This document shows, piece by piece, positions 26,501 through 39,625 of a stretch of 64,000 nt of DNA. The DNA is from Chionis minor (taxonomy: Eukaryota > Chordata > Aves > Charadriiformes > Chionididae): NCBI GenBank assembly GCA_013398295.1, contig VZSF01003481.1, positions 467,657 to 531,656 of the forward strand. The letters are read 5' to 3'. Position 1 is the first letter of the stretch. Each line of letters begins with the position of its first letter. A program made the position numbers and the translations under genes. The notes below the pieces were generated by a model. That model had not been told where the DNA came from and made no database searches. It was given only the letters and a program-made list of their open reading frames with translations.

Positions 26501-28382
26501 CCTGGGAACACTTGATCTTGCATCAAAGGGACTTTCATGATTCCCTGACTTCAGAACTGAGCTTTTAATCTCACTGCAGTGATGTGCGTCAAAGGCTCCT
26601 GTGAGCTGTTGCATCAGGAAATAGGGCCTGAAGCACTCTGATATTTCTGTTTTAGTACAGGTTAGCAAATACAGCAGGCATCAAAATTGTCTGAATCGTG
26701 TCTTTTACCAATTGAATAATGATATATTCCAACTGTTTGAACCCTTGTTGTAGCTCGGGCAATTTTAATTCACAAAATGTTGTTTGCTACAGTGGCTTTA
26801 AAATGCAGTAATATCAGCATGAATGCTTGCCAGCTACCAACCTGGAGGGGTTTTATTTTGGGGGCTTCACCTTGCATGACTTTCTCTCCTCCTTGTACTT
26901 TTCGGTCTGTTGGATTTGCACGATACACTTGATGAAGTACCAGGAATAAGTAGTCAGTACCCTTCCTCAGCTCTAAGCAGTGTGTATCTTACACACTGAT
27001 TCTATAGAATGCATATTCTTTCCACCTGTTTGAAGATGACTTGGCAAGAAGCTACATAAACATGACCCAAATGTAAAAAAAAAAGAAAGAAAAAAAGAAA
27101 AATCCAAACCTCACAGTGAGGTGTCTATCAAACACCTATAATATTTTTTATGCTTATCTATCTTTCTGACATCGAGCTAGACAGCTTCTCAGACTTCTTC
27201 ATGTCAGTGCTTGCTAAGCTGTGAATGGCACCTCAGTGTCCATTTCTAGATCAGATTTGCTGACTCAGTTTACCAGAAATCAGCCTTCTATTACCACCTG
27301 ACAGTGCTGCCAAGCTCCTCTTCTCCCTGCTGTACTTGTAACTACAAGTTAGGGTTGCTTTTTTCCTTAATTATTAATATTTTAGCCTTTTTACAAGATA
27401 GACTACTTTGATAAAAAGGCATTTTTTCCACAGTTTAGGAATTTTTATTTCTTTTTCCAAAAAAGGGAACTATGTAAAGGCCTGGATCATCTTTTCTACA
27501 GAGCTGTCCTGAGGATTGAGCTCTGTAGTAGAACGAATAGAAGAACATAGAGTCCTCTGATCAGCTGTGTGGTGAGCTTTACTTTACAGATGCCTATTCA
27601 TTCCAGCTAGAAGGAATGCTGGACACTGTTGCAAGTACAGGCTTCAGAGGGTGTGCCAAGGAAACCGTACGTTGCTCACTTAGAGCTGTTAAACACTGGC
27701 AGGGCTCCGTAACAGGCAAAATAAAGGGAGTCCTTGGGATGATGGCAACATGTCATAGCTCATGACAGCCATATCCTACATGCTACCTACGTAGGTCAAC
27801 ACAAAATGCAACACTGGGCTTTAAGGTGCATCTCTGTATACCTGAAGGACCAAAGGGCAAGAACAGGCCTTTAGAATAGGGCTATTTACAGGTACATTTG
27901 GTACAACACTGAATTAAAAAACCTACAGAGTTGTTATGGAGAAGCGGCACATCCAAAAACTGCAGGACCGCTGTATCCTTGAAGACATTGGAAAGGAAGG
28001 ATGCAATTTGCCTCCAGACACCACCTAAACGGAGCTGCTGGTGTGCGGACAAGGTGTCTAAGCTTCTGTTCCACTCAATGGAGTTTGATGTAGGAGTGGA
28101 GTGGGCTGAACAGCTATGGAGACACCACAGCACGCACTGAATACAGCTCCTCCGTCTGTCACAGGAGCTTCAACTCTCAGTGTGCAGGCATGCACACACG
28201 AGCATCCAAGTTTAGGCGTCTTAAGACAAAGCTGGTAAGGTACCTGCCCACAACAGACAGCGACTACACAGTTGTAGGAAAACACTGAGTTTTGTAGGGA
28301 TACTGGAACTAATTGTAGAGCAGCAGAGTGGTAGAGCTGTACTAGTAATGTAGCATGCTGTACAGATTAACACACCTTGCTT
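23536..28382. other. Intergenic DNA, no gene recognised
   Basis: Mostly AT-rich with short ORFs and low-complexity tracts, including A-rich sequence near 27077-27103. No coding exon was recognised. Confidence 0.55.
26398..26448. repeat. G/T-rich low-complexity tract
   Basis: About 50 bases consist almost only of G and T, ending in a run of nine T. It is low complexity with no evident function. Confidence 0.8.
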
Positions 28383-28795
28383 AGAATCATAGAATCACTT
28401 GGGTTGGAAGAGACCTTCAAGATCGAGTCCAACCATAAACCTATGCCAAAACCACCCCTAAACCATGTCCCTCAGCACCACATCTACCCGGCTTTTAAAT
28501 ACCTCCAGGGATGGCGATTCCACCACCTCCCTGGGCAGCCTGTTCCAATGCTTGATAACCCTTTTGGTAAAGAAATTTTTCCTAATATCCAACCTAAACC
28601 TCCCCTGGCACAACTTGAGGCCATTTCCTCTTGTTACTTGGGAGAAGAGATTGACCCTCACCTCACTACAACCTCCTTTCAGGTAGTTGTAGAGAGCGAT
28701 AAGGTCTCCCCTCAACCTTCTCCAGACTAAACAATCCCAATCTCTTAGGTTAGTCCCAACTCTCTTGCTTCTTAGCAGGAGTAATAAACCCATCA
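28383..28795 (-). mobile_element. CR1 LINE, 3' fragment
   Basis: The plus strand starts with AGAATCATAGAATCACTTGG, the reverse of the CR1 terminal octamer repeats, and continues for about 410 bp of conserved CR1 3' sequence. On the minus strand it encodes [20 protein letters not shown]. The sequence closely matches the copies at 53975 and 60821, suggesting the same relatively young subfamily. Confidence 0.94.
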
Positions 28796-31700
28796 AGCAT
28801 TGCTGTGCTATAGCTAGGTCTTCTCTACAGCAGTCAGTTTTTGTTAGGAGATAAACAAAAATTTACCTTTTCCCCCTCTCGAAGAGGCTGCTATTAGGGA
28901 AGCACTGTTCACTGCTCTCCCAGCTGCCTAAAACGGGGAAGACTAACTGCTTACCATTAGCCATTTTAATCAACTTGCACAGAATCCATAAGATCCTGGA
29001 AAGCAGTATTCTTATAATACCCCAGCTGTTCAGCCACACCAGCGGGCAAGGAAGTACTAGGGATGGGCAACAGGGAAGACTCACAGGATTAATGATTACA
29101 GGTTTGCAACAATTCCGACAGACCGAAGTCATAAGGAGCTGACTCATTTCATTAATATACAGAACTTTTGAATTAAACTGGGCTTAACGCATGGTTGTGT
29201 GTCAGCTCAGGGGGTGCCTTCCTGTTAACGTCAATGATTTCTGGTTTTCATTAGCCATTTTTCCTGTCTTCCCACACCATGTGACACATGAGACAGACCT
29301 AACTGGATTAATTCTGCAATTAAGATCTGAGGCAATTTATCAAAGGCTACCCTCAAGTACAGACATAGGATATTAAAACTGAATAGTTTCATTCATGATG
29401 CTACATATAGTTCAGCATTGGCAAGTTGTGTTAAGTAGGATTTCCTAGCTAGGAAATCTCTAATGGAAAGTCTATAAATCAAGGATAATTTTTCTGTTCA
29501 GAGAAAGATCCATCCTGATGATAGCAAACAGCCTGCTGCTTAAAACATGCCCTGCAATCTGTACAACCAATTACTTAGACTAGGAACCCTAAGAACAGGT
29601 ACACACCTCATTAATTTTTCACCTCCCCCCCCCCCCCCCCAAGGTGAAAGAACATAGGGAGAACCACGTACCTACAAGGTTTCTTTCACTGAAACACCAC
29701 AGCATGTACAATTGACATGAGTTGTGCTTCAGCATTCACATGGATGGGATGCCAAATCAAAGGACCAGAATTCAGATTGGTTTGTCCACTGAAAGGATGC
29801 ATCACTTAAAAGATTTAGTCTATTTTTTTTCCTTCCTTTCTCCTCCCCCTTACTTCCAATGGTAAGAGCAACTCACAAACTCATTACAAGTTCTGGTCTT
29901 TACAAGACAGCACTTAAAAAAATCAGTTATCAGTAATGTTTAATACCCAGCTGGCTGGGATAGGAGAAAAGTAAAGTGAACCTATGTGTTTCCTCCGCTG
30001 CACAGGTATTTGATGACTGAACATTTATATTATGTTTAACTTTAAATTACAGACTGTAATTAACTGCATATTTTAAAAGAGTAAACTAAAAGAAGTAACT
30101 CCCTAATCAAGATTTGGTAGATCAGGTTAACACTAAACAGAGGAATATTCTAGCAATAAGTTTGCATAGGTTGTATTTGACAACACACTCCTGACAAAGG
30201 GACAATATCTACTTGTTTGCACAGCAATTAAATATGCTGTAGCCATTGAATAAATAATTTAATCCGGGGCACATTAGCAAGCCTTTTTCCTGCACAAATA
30301 CTGCAGTACTGGGAAGGGCATTAATACATCCTGCATCCTAACACTGTTGAATAAAAAGCAAAACAAGGGGGGAGATCCCGAAACTAAAGGCACTGGGCAA
30401 AGAAGAACTTTCAAATAAAAATAGAGGACAAGACAAAACAGTTGACCTAGCATGAGAAGCCATGAATGCGTTCATTCCAATTCTCACTTCATTTTAAGCA
30501 CATTTGTTTTAACACAGGACCAAATATCTTGTAATTTCTGTTTGTAAGTCTCTGAAGATAACAGAAAAAAGCACCTGCCAAAACAGCGCTTGAGGAGTGC
30601 TACCACACTTGAAGCATCTCTCAGCAGGACAAAGGTTACACTTTGGACTTTTCATTTCCTTAAGTTTAACTCCTTCATTGTACATATAGCAAGATAATGA
30701 CATCGAGGTGCAGCGTGCCACTTGGTGGGCTGGAACAAAGCTACTTCTCCTCCTACCCGCAGGATCTGCTTCATTCTAAGCTTTATGAAATTAGAGACCA
30801 TTTTGGCCACATCTTCCAACTCCACAGATTTGTTTGTTCATACATTACTGAGTAACAATCAGGAGCTGCACAAGTTTCTTACATAGGATCAAATGTATCA
30901 CCTAAATGATGCGAACTCCCTTGGCATCCCAAAAGGCCCTGTGCTAGCACTGTTCTCAGAGCGCTGTGCAGCGGCACTGATGCCAGGGTTCAGCAGTTTA
31001 TGCTCGTGGTCACTGGTGTGGATCAGATGCTGGGTACTTTGAGTCATGAACTCAGATGGACTGTCTGCATCAGGAAGACACAGCGGACAGTTAGAACTAG
31101 AAACCTGAATTATCCATCTATGGCAGGTAATCTCATTACAAATATGCCTCCCCACTGAGGAAGCGCAGAGCAGCCTAGCCATTCTGCAGAACGCTCATCA
31201 GAAAGTTACCAGGCATCCCCTCGCTCCAGAGTTGTTCCAAGTACAGGGACCCCAGTTTAAGACATTTCGCTATGAGACCATGCTTCTTGCTGCATGTGTC
31301 ACATCTTAAGAGTCTGCTACATGCAAATCTCTGCCCTGCAATGAGGAAGTGACTGGAAAGGGAAAATATTTTAGTGAATTCTGTACTCATGGAGTCACGC
31401 ACATAGAAGGCAAACTGAGAATATAGGAGTTACCAGAACAGTAGCTGTAAAATATGAATTTTTTGCACATACCATTGTATGTGCAATACCATAAATAATG
31501 CACGTACCACTGTAAACAAAAAGAAACAGTTTACAGAGCCTTAAGTTGGAAGCACAGACTAAGAGACCTCCCACTCCTCTCTTACCTAGTATTACTGTTA
31601 AACAGTTCTGTTGACACATTAATTTGGAAATTTTAAAGGTGAACTTGAATGCTTGTGTTGACAGCCAAGATTCAGCCATCTTTCTGGATTGAGCCACATA

Positions 31701-32297
31701 TTTGCATCTGTGAAATCCTTATTTGGAAAAGTAATCACAGCGTCCCCGTCACATGAAGTAGCAGTACTTCCTGCAGTGCAACATCTGGCAGACGATGCAA
31801 ACCGAACACGTTCTGCACCTGTGGCAGAAGACTGCTTCTAAGTAGTTAACTATCAATTCCCTTTTACACCATTTTAATCCGCACATAAGTATTTTTGATT
31901 GCTCACGAAATGTTGCATTGCTCTATACAGGGTACAGTCCTTCATGATCTGAAATTATGCTGCTTTACATGCAGCACCATCCCTGAAGGTAACAACGGGA
32001 TGATGGGAACTGAGACCCACAGCGATATCGACAGGAAGATTTGAGCTTTGCAGCCAGGCGGCGGCAGCACTAGCACGCCTGATGGAAGCGTTCAAGCCTC
32101 ACGGTGGCATTGAAGAGCTCTGAAGTCCAGCCCTCCGTCTGTTTCCATTTATACTTTGCTTTGTCTGGCCATCTGGTCCATTCATAACAGGGACTACACA
32201 ACAGAACACATTCTTGAAATACAAGTAATTCACTAGCAGAATAGCTATGACAGTCTATATCAATGCAATACACATGGATTTCCGCACAATTGATCAT
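28796..32297. other. Intergenic DNA downstream of PDP1
   Basis: No recognisable gene. The right part may still belong to the PDP1 3' UTR if a more distal poly(A) site is used. It contains the poly(C) run at 29625. Confidence 0.5.
29625..29640. repeat. Poly(C) run, 16 bases
   Basis: Sixteen consecutive C residues. The length is prone to both biological slippage and sequencing error. Confidence 0.95.
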
Positions 32298-32303
32298 TTT
32301 ATT
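32298..32303 (-). terminator. Candidate distal poly(A) signal for PDP1
   Basis: TTTATT on the plus strand reads AATAAA on the minus strand. It is followed at lower coordinates by a GT-rich stretch (reading TGTGTATTG), as expected of a cleavage downstream element. Other AATAAA hexamers lie closer to the stop codon, so which one is used is unknown. Confidence 0.3.
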
Positions 32304-34646
32304 GGAATTTGTTAAAAGATGTTTGTTCAGATCACCTGTTCAGCAGGCAGTTATGCTGCTTCTGTTTGCTGCATACATACTGAGCAAGTCTCCAAGCAAT
32401 ACATAAATATTATTTTGCCTGACCTCACAGATATGCATCTTTACTACAAAAAGCAGCTTTTCCTCAGTAAGAGTTGTATCCATGGGACCAATATTCTTTT
32501 CTTCTAGCTATGACTTGTACCAAATCCATATCAACAATCATAGGTTAAATACATCAGTACATGTAATAGAGCTTTAACAGTAAAAAAGTAAGAAAGTTAA
32601 ATACTGCAACAGCTTTGATACATACTGCATTTGAATGACAGAACAGAGTCTACTGACCTAGCTAATGACACAGTCACCAAGACACAACATAAAGAAGCAA
32701 TGTCAACAGCCAGTACTTGTCTAAGCATTTAGGAGTTCCCCTTTTCCCTCCAAATAAAGAAGGGTTGTGCACATCTTGAATATGAACTTAGATATCACTA
32801 ACCTTACAGCAACACTGACCCTGATATTTAAGGCTGGGTAAAGAAACAGACTTACTACAGCTGCAGAGCAGTAAGTACACATAGCATTTGTGAGTTTGAG
32901 GAGCCAATGTTCACTTTAGCCCAGGTTCATTGTTCAAACCAAGTGTACACTATGTAACAGTATTAATTGCCAATACTTGTAGTCAGTAGAAAATGCCACA
33001 TTACTCAGTTATCCAAAAGAAGCTAGGTTTTTAAAGTGTTGATATAACTAGCTATTATGAAGACTACGGAGGTATTTTAACTGAAACACCTTGGTAAAGT
33101 GAAATAAGCTGACCTACCACTGTTGTCTAGAACACGGGAATCAAGTTACATTTGTTTTCTCTGTCATCAAGGGCTGGTGCTGGTACTTCAGCCAGCATTT
33201 GAGCCTTTAACCTACGGGCAAGTTAAAATAAATCCATACACAATGCAACATACCTAAAACAGATGCAACAACGACCAATAAATTAGTTGTCAGTCCCTAC
33301 TTTTTACGGTTACAAGCCCAACTTCAGGCACACAAGTTATAGCCAATCTTTTCAAGTTCAAATTCAACCATTACAAGCCAGAGAGACCCATTTCACAGAG
33401 ATTGCTCTGTGACAGCATTCTGGACTGTAAGAACATGCATACGCCAGCTGTCCAGAAATACAGAGCTGCTAATAAAGTTGCTAGAAAAAGCCATTAAACA
33501 TACACATGCATGCCAGTTAGTTTCCCAGCTAAAACACTATTTACAAGCCATACTTCAATTTTTTGTAATTTGTAGTTTTTAACCCGACTTACAAATATGG
33601 GTTCAAGTGCAAGACATCCAATATGTGACCATTTGAACTAGCAAAAGTGAAAATGAGTGCAAATTACAAAGCCAAAGAGGTTAGCAATGATTTCCCAATC
33701 TTTTCAGATAAACATTTATTTACCAGATAATAACATCACACAGGGTGGAGTCCATGAAGGTACATGACCTTTAGGAAAGCCAACAGTCTTGACCAACATC
33801 ACTGACTTTTCAGAAAGTCTGGAAATTTCTTCATACTGCAAACTGAAGTCCTCCACAAAGTTATCTGGTATCTTACTGCATATTGTAATGTATTATTGCC
33901 CTACAAGTTTTGCAGAAACCCACAGCCAAGAAACTATTAATGCACAAGAAGTTTAGACGTTACCGTGCATAAGATATGATTAAGCTGTAACAGAATCTCA
34001 GTTATTGATTATGGCTTAGCCCTGCATTGAAAGTCAACACTTAGACAAATATCCTTAAGTGAATGACATTGTCTATGTGAAAGTGAGACTTTTTTTTTTT
34101 TTTACACACCAAAGACTTTTTTGGTTAAAGTGACCTTCTGCTTAGAAGAAACAGTAGACAATATATTCACAAATAACCATATCTACTTTGTAAGAATAAG
34201 CCCTGTTAAGAATTCAACAACACTCCTTTTTACTCATCTTTTCTTTAAGATAATGTGTTGATATTTACAGATATTTATAAACAGGCTTTGTTTCTTGAAC
34301 AGCCAGATCTGTTAGTTAATTCTTTATTCTTCTTCCCTCCCTCATTCAAATCTGCCAAATTCAAGACATTGTTCTAGCAGCATTCATGAAATCAATAGTG
34401 CAAAGTTATTACAAAAACCTCTTTTCCCAAGCTGTGACACCCTCTTCAAGTTTGTATTAGATCAATAGCACTTCCCATGTATTCAGAGCTCTGGGGGAAG
34501 TCAGGAACAATAGATATGCTGAATCTAGCAAGCAAATGATTTCTTTGCTGAGAGGGTTTTTTGGGGTTTTATTGTTGGGTCGTTGTTTACTTGCTGCTCA
34601 TACTGGCCACGGTTACAACTTTGGTAACTAGTTCACTACACTGAAT
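32298..34646 (-). other. PDP1: Probable PDP1 3' UTR
   Basis: This AT-rich sequence lies directly downstream of the PDP1 stop codon. It contains no CR1 copies, which is notable because they are frequent in the flanking intergenic DNA, and no convincing ORF. Several minus-strand AATAAA hexamers occur, near 34311-34317, near 33715-33721 and at 32303-32298, so alternative polyadenylation is possible. A minus-strand poly(A) run (plus-strand T run) lies near 34089-34104. The distal limit is inferred only from the last plausible signal. Confidence 0.45.
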
Positions 34647-36298
34647 TTACAGTTCCTCATTTTGACATGCACCTATAACGTGTGAGTTAAACTGCACCAC
34701 GATAATTGTAATGTCATCTCTATACATTCGAGCCAGCTCTTCTGGAAGACTAAGCATCTTGGACAGCCGCTCGTGATCCACAGTGCCAAACTCATTGTTA
34801 CCCACTGCATGACGTATCAGGTGAGTTGCTGCATTCTGATCTTCAAATACTGAAGAGATTCTTGCTCTCCTTTCTGTTAAGAGACCATGCATCTGTCCCA
34901 AAGTTACCTTATAGCCCCCAACAGCTATTGGCTGTTGATGGTGAACACCAGTGAGGTACTCCCCGACAATTCTAGCCACATCTTGCCTGTGCATTGTCTC
35001 CCACAGCCCATCTGTGGCCAAAACCAGGAACTTATCCTGCGGCCGTAATTTGTGATGTATGACTTCTGGCTCCGCTGTAAGGTATGGGGGAGTGTGATAG
35101 TTTGGAGGAATAAACTTTGTATATTCATTGTCATTCAGCTGATCTGGGCCTGATTCTACTACTCTCTTCTGGAGTTCAATACTCCACTTAAACTTCACAT
35201 CACCAAAAGCTCTGAAAGGCATCAGGAGACCTAAGAGACGATCTTGTTTCACCAGACTCTTCTCTTCAGACTTTGGATGCTCCATTTTCACGCGTTCCAC
35301 TTCATGTTCATTTTGTGCATTGTGGTCATAGGACAGATTAACTGCAGACCAAGATCCATCTTCTTCCTGAACCCCAAGCATTGCCCTACTGTCACCTGTG
35401 TTTGCAATGTGCAAGTCAACACCATCCACGTGGGCCACACAGGCAGTTGCACCAGAAAATGCTACTCGCAGTACTAGGTAGTTGAGAAAAGAATTTGGAT
35501 CTCCTACTTGAGCTTCCAAAGAAATATCATTATCCAGCCTCTTAAAAGCATTAATTAAAGCTTCTTTCACATCAGTAGTCTCTCCACTGTTGAGATCGAT
35601 CAGTTCCTGCCAGTAAGTTCTTAGACTGTTGAAGTAAAGCTTGGAAGCTTCTTTGCTAAAATAATCATTGGGATGCTTATGCCACTGTAAAATGGGTAAC
35701 AGAGCTCTGCCACTTTCCACGGCGTTTTCAATTTCAAGTAAAGTCTCATGAGGTAACAAAGAGACAGCAATGTAGTAAAACAGTCTTTCACTAACAGCTT
35801 GAGCACAAGCACAGCCTGCGTGACCATCAAACACACCCAGAAGCATCCCTCTTGTCTGTAAGCAAGTGGCAGCACTCCTCCGGTCTTCTATCGGAGCATT
35901 AGCAGGCAGCTGGTTGCTATCAAAGCCAAGAACAGAACTTACATTTTTACCATCAAATTCTGGGACTTTAAAGCTGTATTCATTTGCCTTCAGAATGCTG
36001 TTGACCTGTGGAGGAGTGAGGTAAAATCTCTGTGGTGTTGAAGCATAATCCCTTGCGTGAATGAAGTGATTGAAGTTCTCCTTCGGCCTATAAAGTGCCG
36101 CAAATTTCTTCTGAGGTGCGTATCTGAAGTGACCATGAGCAAAATGAGATGATAAACAACACAGATGTTTATGGTGGCAGTAACACACAGTACTGCATAT
36201 TCTGCTAATCTCACAGTTACGAATCAATGGAAACAGATGAGCTGGTGCTGGCATGGCATCAGATAACAATGGTAGCCTGGAGCTTCGGACTGGAATTG
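34647..36298 (-). CDS. PDP1: PDP1 main coding exon: pyruvate dehydrogenase phosphatase catalytic subunit 1
   Basis: This exon encodes a Mg/Mn-dependent PP2C (PPM) phosphatase that dephosphorylates the E1-alpha subunit of pyruvate dehydrogenase in the mitochondrial matrix. The start at 36254-36252 (MPAPAHLF) gives 535 residues; I recall 537 for human. In short-isoform numbering the PP2C signatures are EDRRSAA at about 123-129, the metal-binding DGHAG at 143-147, GDSRA at 287-291, FRAFGD at 347-352, DGLWE at 415-419 and RDDITIIVV at 512-520. All catalytic motifs are intact and there is no frameshift. The N-terminus is rich in Arg, His and Cys and poor in acidic residues, as expected for a mitochondrial presequence. 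The open frame continues upstream to an ATG at 36317, but that ATG lies in a polypyrimidine tract ending in CAG at 36301-36299. The exon therefore starts at 36298, and 36298-36255 is coding only in the long isoform. The stop is TAA at 34649-34647. Compared with my memory of the mammalian protein, two residues are missing after ETTD. Confidence 0.97.
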
Positions 36299-39200
36299 CT
36301 GAAAGACAAGAGAACAACTATGCTTAGGGGTACAGCTAACAGATCTTTTCCCCAGAACTCTCTGTTAAGACATTTACAGCCCCTAACAAAGTTGCTTATT
36401 ATATTGAGTTCACAGCTTCACAAGTCTTGAGAAAGAAAAGGTAGCAAGAGGTGCTTGTTTATAGACACCACATTGGGCCATAACAAAAAAGCTACACCAC
36501 ACAAGCTCAGCACAGATATTTTAGCTCTTATACCCACTAAGATAGCAGGCAGGAAGTGAAAACATCATCCAGACAGACAATGCAGCTTCAAACAGAACTT
36601 AAGACAACAGTTAGCACAGAACACTCTGTAGTATGGCCACCTTCTCCAAGACTTTTATGGAGACTTTTTTCCTGCTAATTCCCCAGCTGACAGAGCCAGG
36701 TGTGGCACACAGACAGGAAAACTGTCTCTCTGTAAGGCTGACGAAGAGATAAAGCATCTAACAGTAAGATTCAAGAAACAACTTTGAGATGACGTACAGC
36801 TGGGTTTAGCCAATAAAAGCAAGCAGTAAGTCATAGACAGCAGATATTCTTTACACAATCACAAGTCAGTAGCAGGTTTTGTTTCTTCTCCCCCCTTTCA
36901 CATGTAAAGCTTCAAACTTGCATGACACCATGGTGTACAAAATAGCCACAGCAGTCTATGCAGCCATTTTCTAGCTTATCAGATAAAAATACAAGAGACA
37001 GAAAGCATATGCATCTCTCCTACCAGGAGCTCATCTAACCCAGTAAATTTTAGGAGTAGAGGTTACTTTAAAAAGCTACTAAATTGAAGGACTACATGCA
37101 AGCTGTGTTTACTTCCATGACTACAATAGAGCCCTGCACAATAGTCTAAAGCTAGATAAACTATTAAGTTTAGTGTCCAAGAAGAGTATCTACTACTTTT
37201 TCCCGCATCTAAAAAACTTCCCTTGTAATTTCTCATTCCTCCTTAGAATGATTATTCCAACATATTCTTCCTTGTCCCCATTTATATACCTAATCACAAC
37301 ATTAGCGTTAGTGCCTCTTAATAAGTCCCTTATTGACTACGCCTCATTATCAGGAAGTCTTTTACAATGCTGTACTTGAGAAAACAATTCCATAGTGGAG
37401 AAGTGCCTTCACACTGTGCCTTATGTGAAATACACACAGTTAAGGGTAATGCAATTTTCTCTTTCCAACTTTTATGATCAAGTTTCATCATAAAAGCTGC
37501 TTCTTAGAAAAGACTATTACAAATCTTCTTATACCGCAGTCATAAGAACTAGTCTGTCAGCACCACTGTATCTCAGGTTTACTTGTTCTACTGAAAACTG
37601 GATACTGCTGTGTTACACAAGGTGCTTCAATCACTAAATTGATTATTTATTTTATCTAAGCAGACACACCAGTACTTCAGATGAGACACAACTCCTATAA
37701 AATATACAGTAAGCCCCAATACTCAATCTAAAAGATCATGCAACATAGGAGGAATTGCATTCTGCAATCACCCTATTCCATAGGATTCTGATCACCTAGA
37801 CCAGCTGAAATATGCCTGTCTGGAAACATATGGAGTTCCAGCCCATTCTCTGTGCTGCAACAGAAGGAAGCAAGTCACATTCTTCCCTCCAAGCTTGCTT
37901 GCTCTCCTTAAATAACCAAGGCTGGAGCCCATTTCTCCATTACAAGACACATATAAGTGTGGAAAGCAAAGTAGAATTCACATTTCCACCACTTCACTGG
38001 CTTCCTAGTATTAACGAGTGACTGCCGGTCTTGACTTACATTGACAAAAACTCTTGTGCATTGACCTCTCCCAGCTCTCCCACTGACAGCTATGAAGACT
38101 GAACTGGCCCCTTTTGTAGCGTTCAGCTACCAGGAAGATCTCTGGTTGTAGTCCTGTGGACCACAGCCAGGTGTCCAGACACTCAGCAGCAGTGTATTGG
38201 CTTGAACTTACAGATGCATCCTAAATTTATGTTAGCCATTTGCTTCCCAGAAAGCCTGTTTCTCCAGCCCAGGCTTCACATGCATACAGCATGACAGAAG
38301 TAAACTGCAACTCCAAATATAGATTTTAAAATCTATTCACTACCTTCTAATTATAAGGGAGCTATTTTGGTAGCAGTTATGTATACTTCTTCACATGACA
38401 TTTAAAAGCAACAATTTTGCTTACAGAACAGGAACCTCAAGGTTCTACCTGGTCTGCAGCAGCACCTCAGATTCGGTGCTGGTCTCCTGTTAAACTTGGA
38501 CTGAATGAAGCTCTCCTGACTGCTAAGCATTTGTGTTCAGTGCTGGCCCATACGTAGTGCCACAACTGTTCTGACAGTTTTACTGTCGATCCATGATAAA
38601 GCAAAAATACAAATGCACTGCTATTACAGTGGCTCTACAGTGCCACCAGGGGATGTTTTGCTGATTTTTAACCATTAGTTTATCAAAAATTCTTCAAGAG
38701 GAAACAGTAAGAAGTTAGCGTCAAGTTTTCTGTGGCCTGTATCATTTACAGTAGACCTGTATCATCTTAAGATATCAGTCTGTTTCACATACCAGATTCA
38801 GTAAATCCTATGTGATTAAATAAAAGAGAAATTCCAAGTTTGACTGCCTAAAGTAAAATTAGCCTAAGGTTCTCCCATTTATCCCCACAACATGGATGCC
38901 TCAAATATATCCAGACACTTCAACTAGCTCTTAAGTAATTACTTTAAGATCCTAAGTTCATTATGGTTGATCAAGAGATGCTGGAGAAGGAAAAGAGATT
39001 AGGCAGAAATTTTGCAATCCAATCAGGATTTATCAAGAGATTAGAATCAAGACAGTATTAAATACCCATCCAAGCCCAGAACAGGGTACAAATGCTACCC
39101 TTCAGGCCACAAATATAATTTGATTATCTAAGTCATTGCTGAGCATTTAATGAGTTTTATAGTACTTCACTGATAAAATGGAAAAGATATTACCCCTTTC

Positions 39201-39540
39201 TTTGATAAAGGCCTATTATAAATGTACTATTAAAGCCAACTGATGCTGCACAGACAGGTTCCTCCAAAACACCTGCCTTAACTGTGCCCAAGACACCCAT
39301 GGCTTCAGATAAAACCCCTTCACCTGGGTGCCTTTCAGACACTTGAACAGCCCTGAATGAATTAACCCGTTGGAGAGGGGGGAAGAGGAACAAGACACGT
39401 TCAGCAGGGGCAGAACCGTTAATCCTTCCCTCCGGCCAGGTCTCAGCCCTCGGGCACAGCCCGGCCTGGTAGCCCCTTCCCCGGGCCCCCTCCGACCCCC
39501 GAGCCCGGCGCTCCGGCGCGTAGCGGTGCGAGATACATAC
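36299..39540 (-). other. PDP1: PDP1 first intron
   Basis: The intron has a GTATGT donor at 39540-39535 and a pyrimidine-rich acceptor ending in CAG at 36301-36299. It is about 3.24 kb, AT-rich and free of recognisable repeats. I see no additional coding exon in it. A noncoding alternative exon could be present and would not be visible by reading. Confidence 0.78.
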
Positions 39541-39571
39541 CGATCCGCCTGGGCCCGGGACACACACACAT
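39541..39571 (-). CDS. PDP1: PDP1 alternative first coding exon (long isoform N-terminus)
   Basis: This exon encodes the start of a longer PDP1 isoform. Read on the minus strand, ATG at 39571-39569 begins MCVCPGPRRI and is followed by a single G and a GTATGT splice donor at 39540-39535. Joining that G to the CA at the start of the 36298 acceptor keeps the frame and gives RRI-A-IPVRSSRLPLLSDAMPAP. The product is 560 residues. This agrees closely with my memory of a human long isoform of 562 residues that begins MCVCPGPRRIG before IPVRSS; the junction residue would be Ala here instead of Gly. The -3 base is A, a favourable start context. The frame stays open upstream into an assembly gap, so transcription could begin further upstream. 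The exon lies inside the CpG island. Confidence 0.82.
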
Positions 39572-39625
39572 TCTCCTGTCACAACAAGAAGCCGCCAACA
39601 TCCACAAAGCAGAAGCCCGAGGTGG

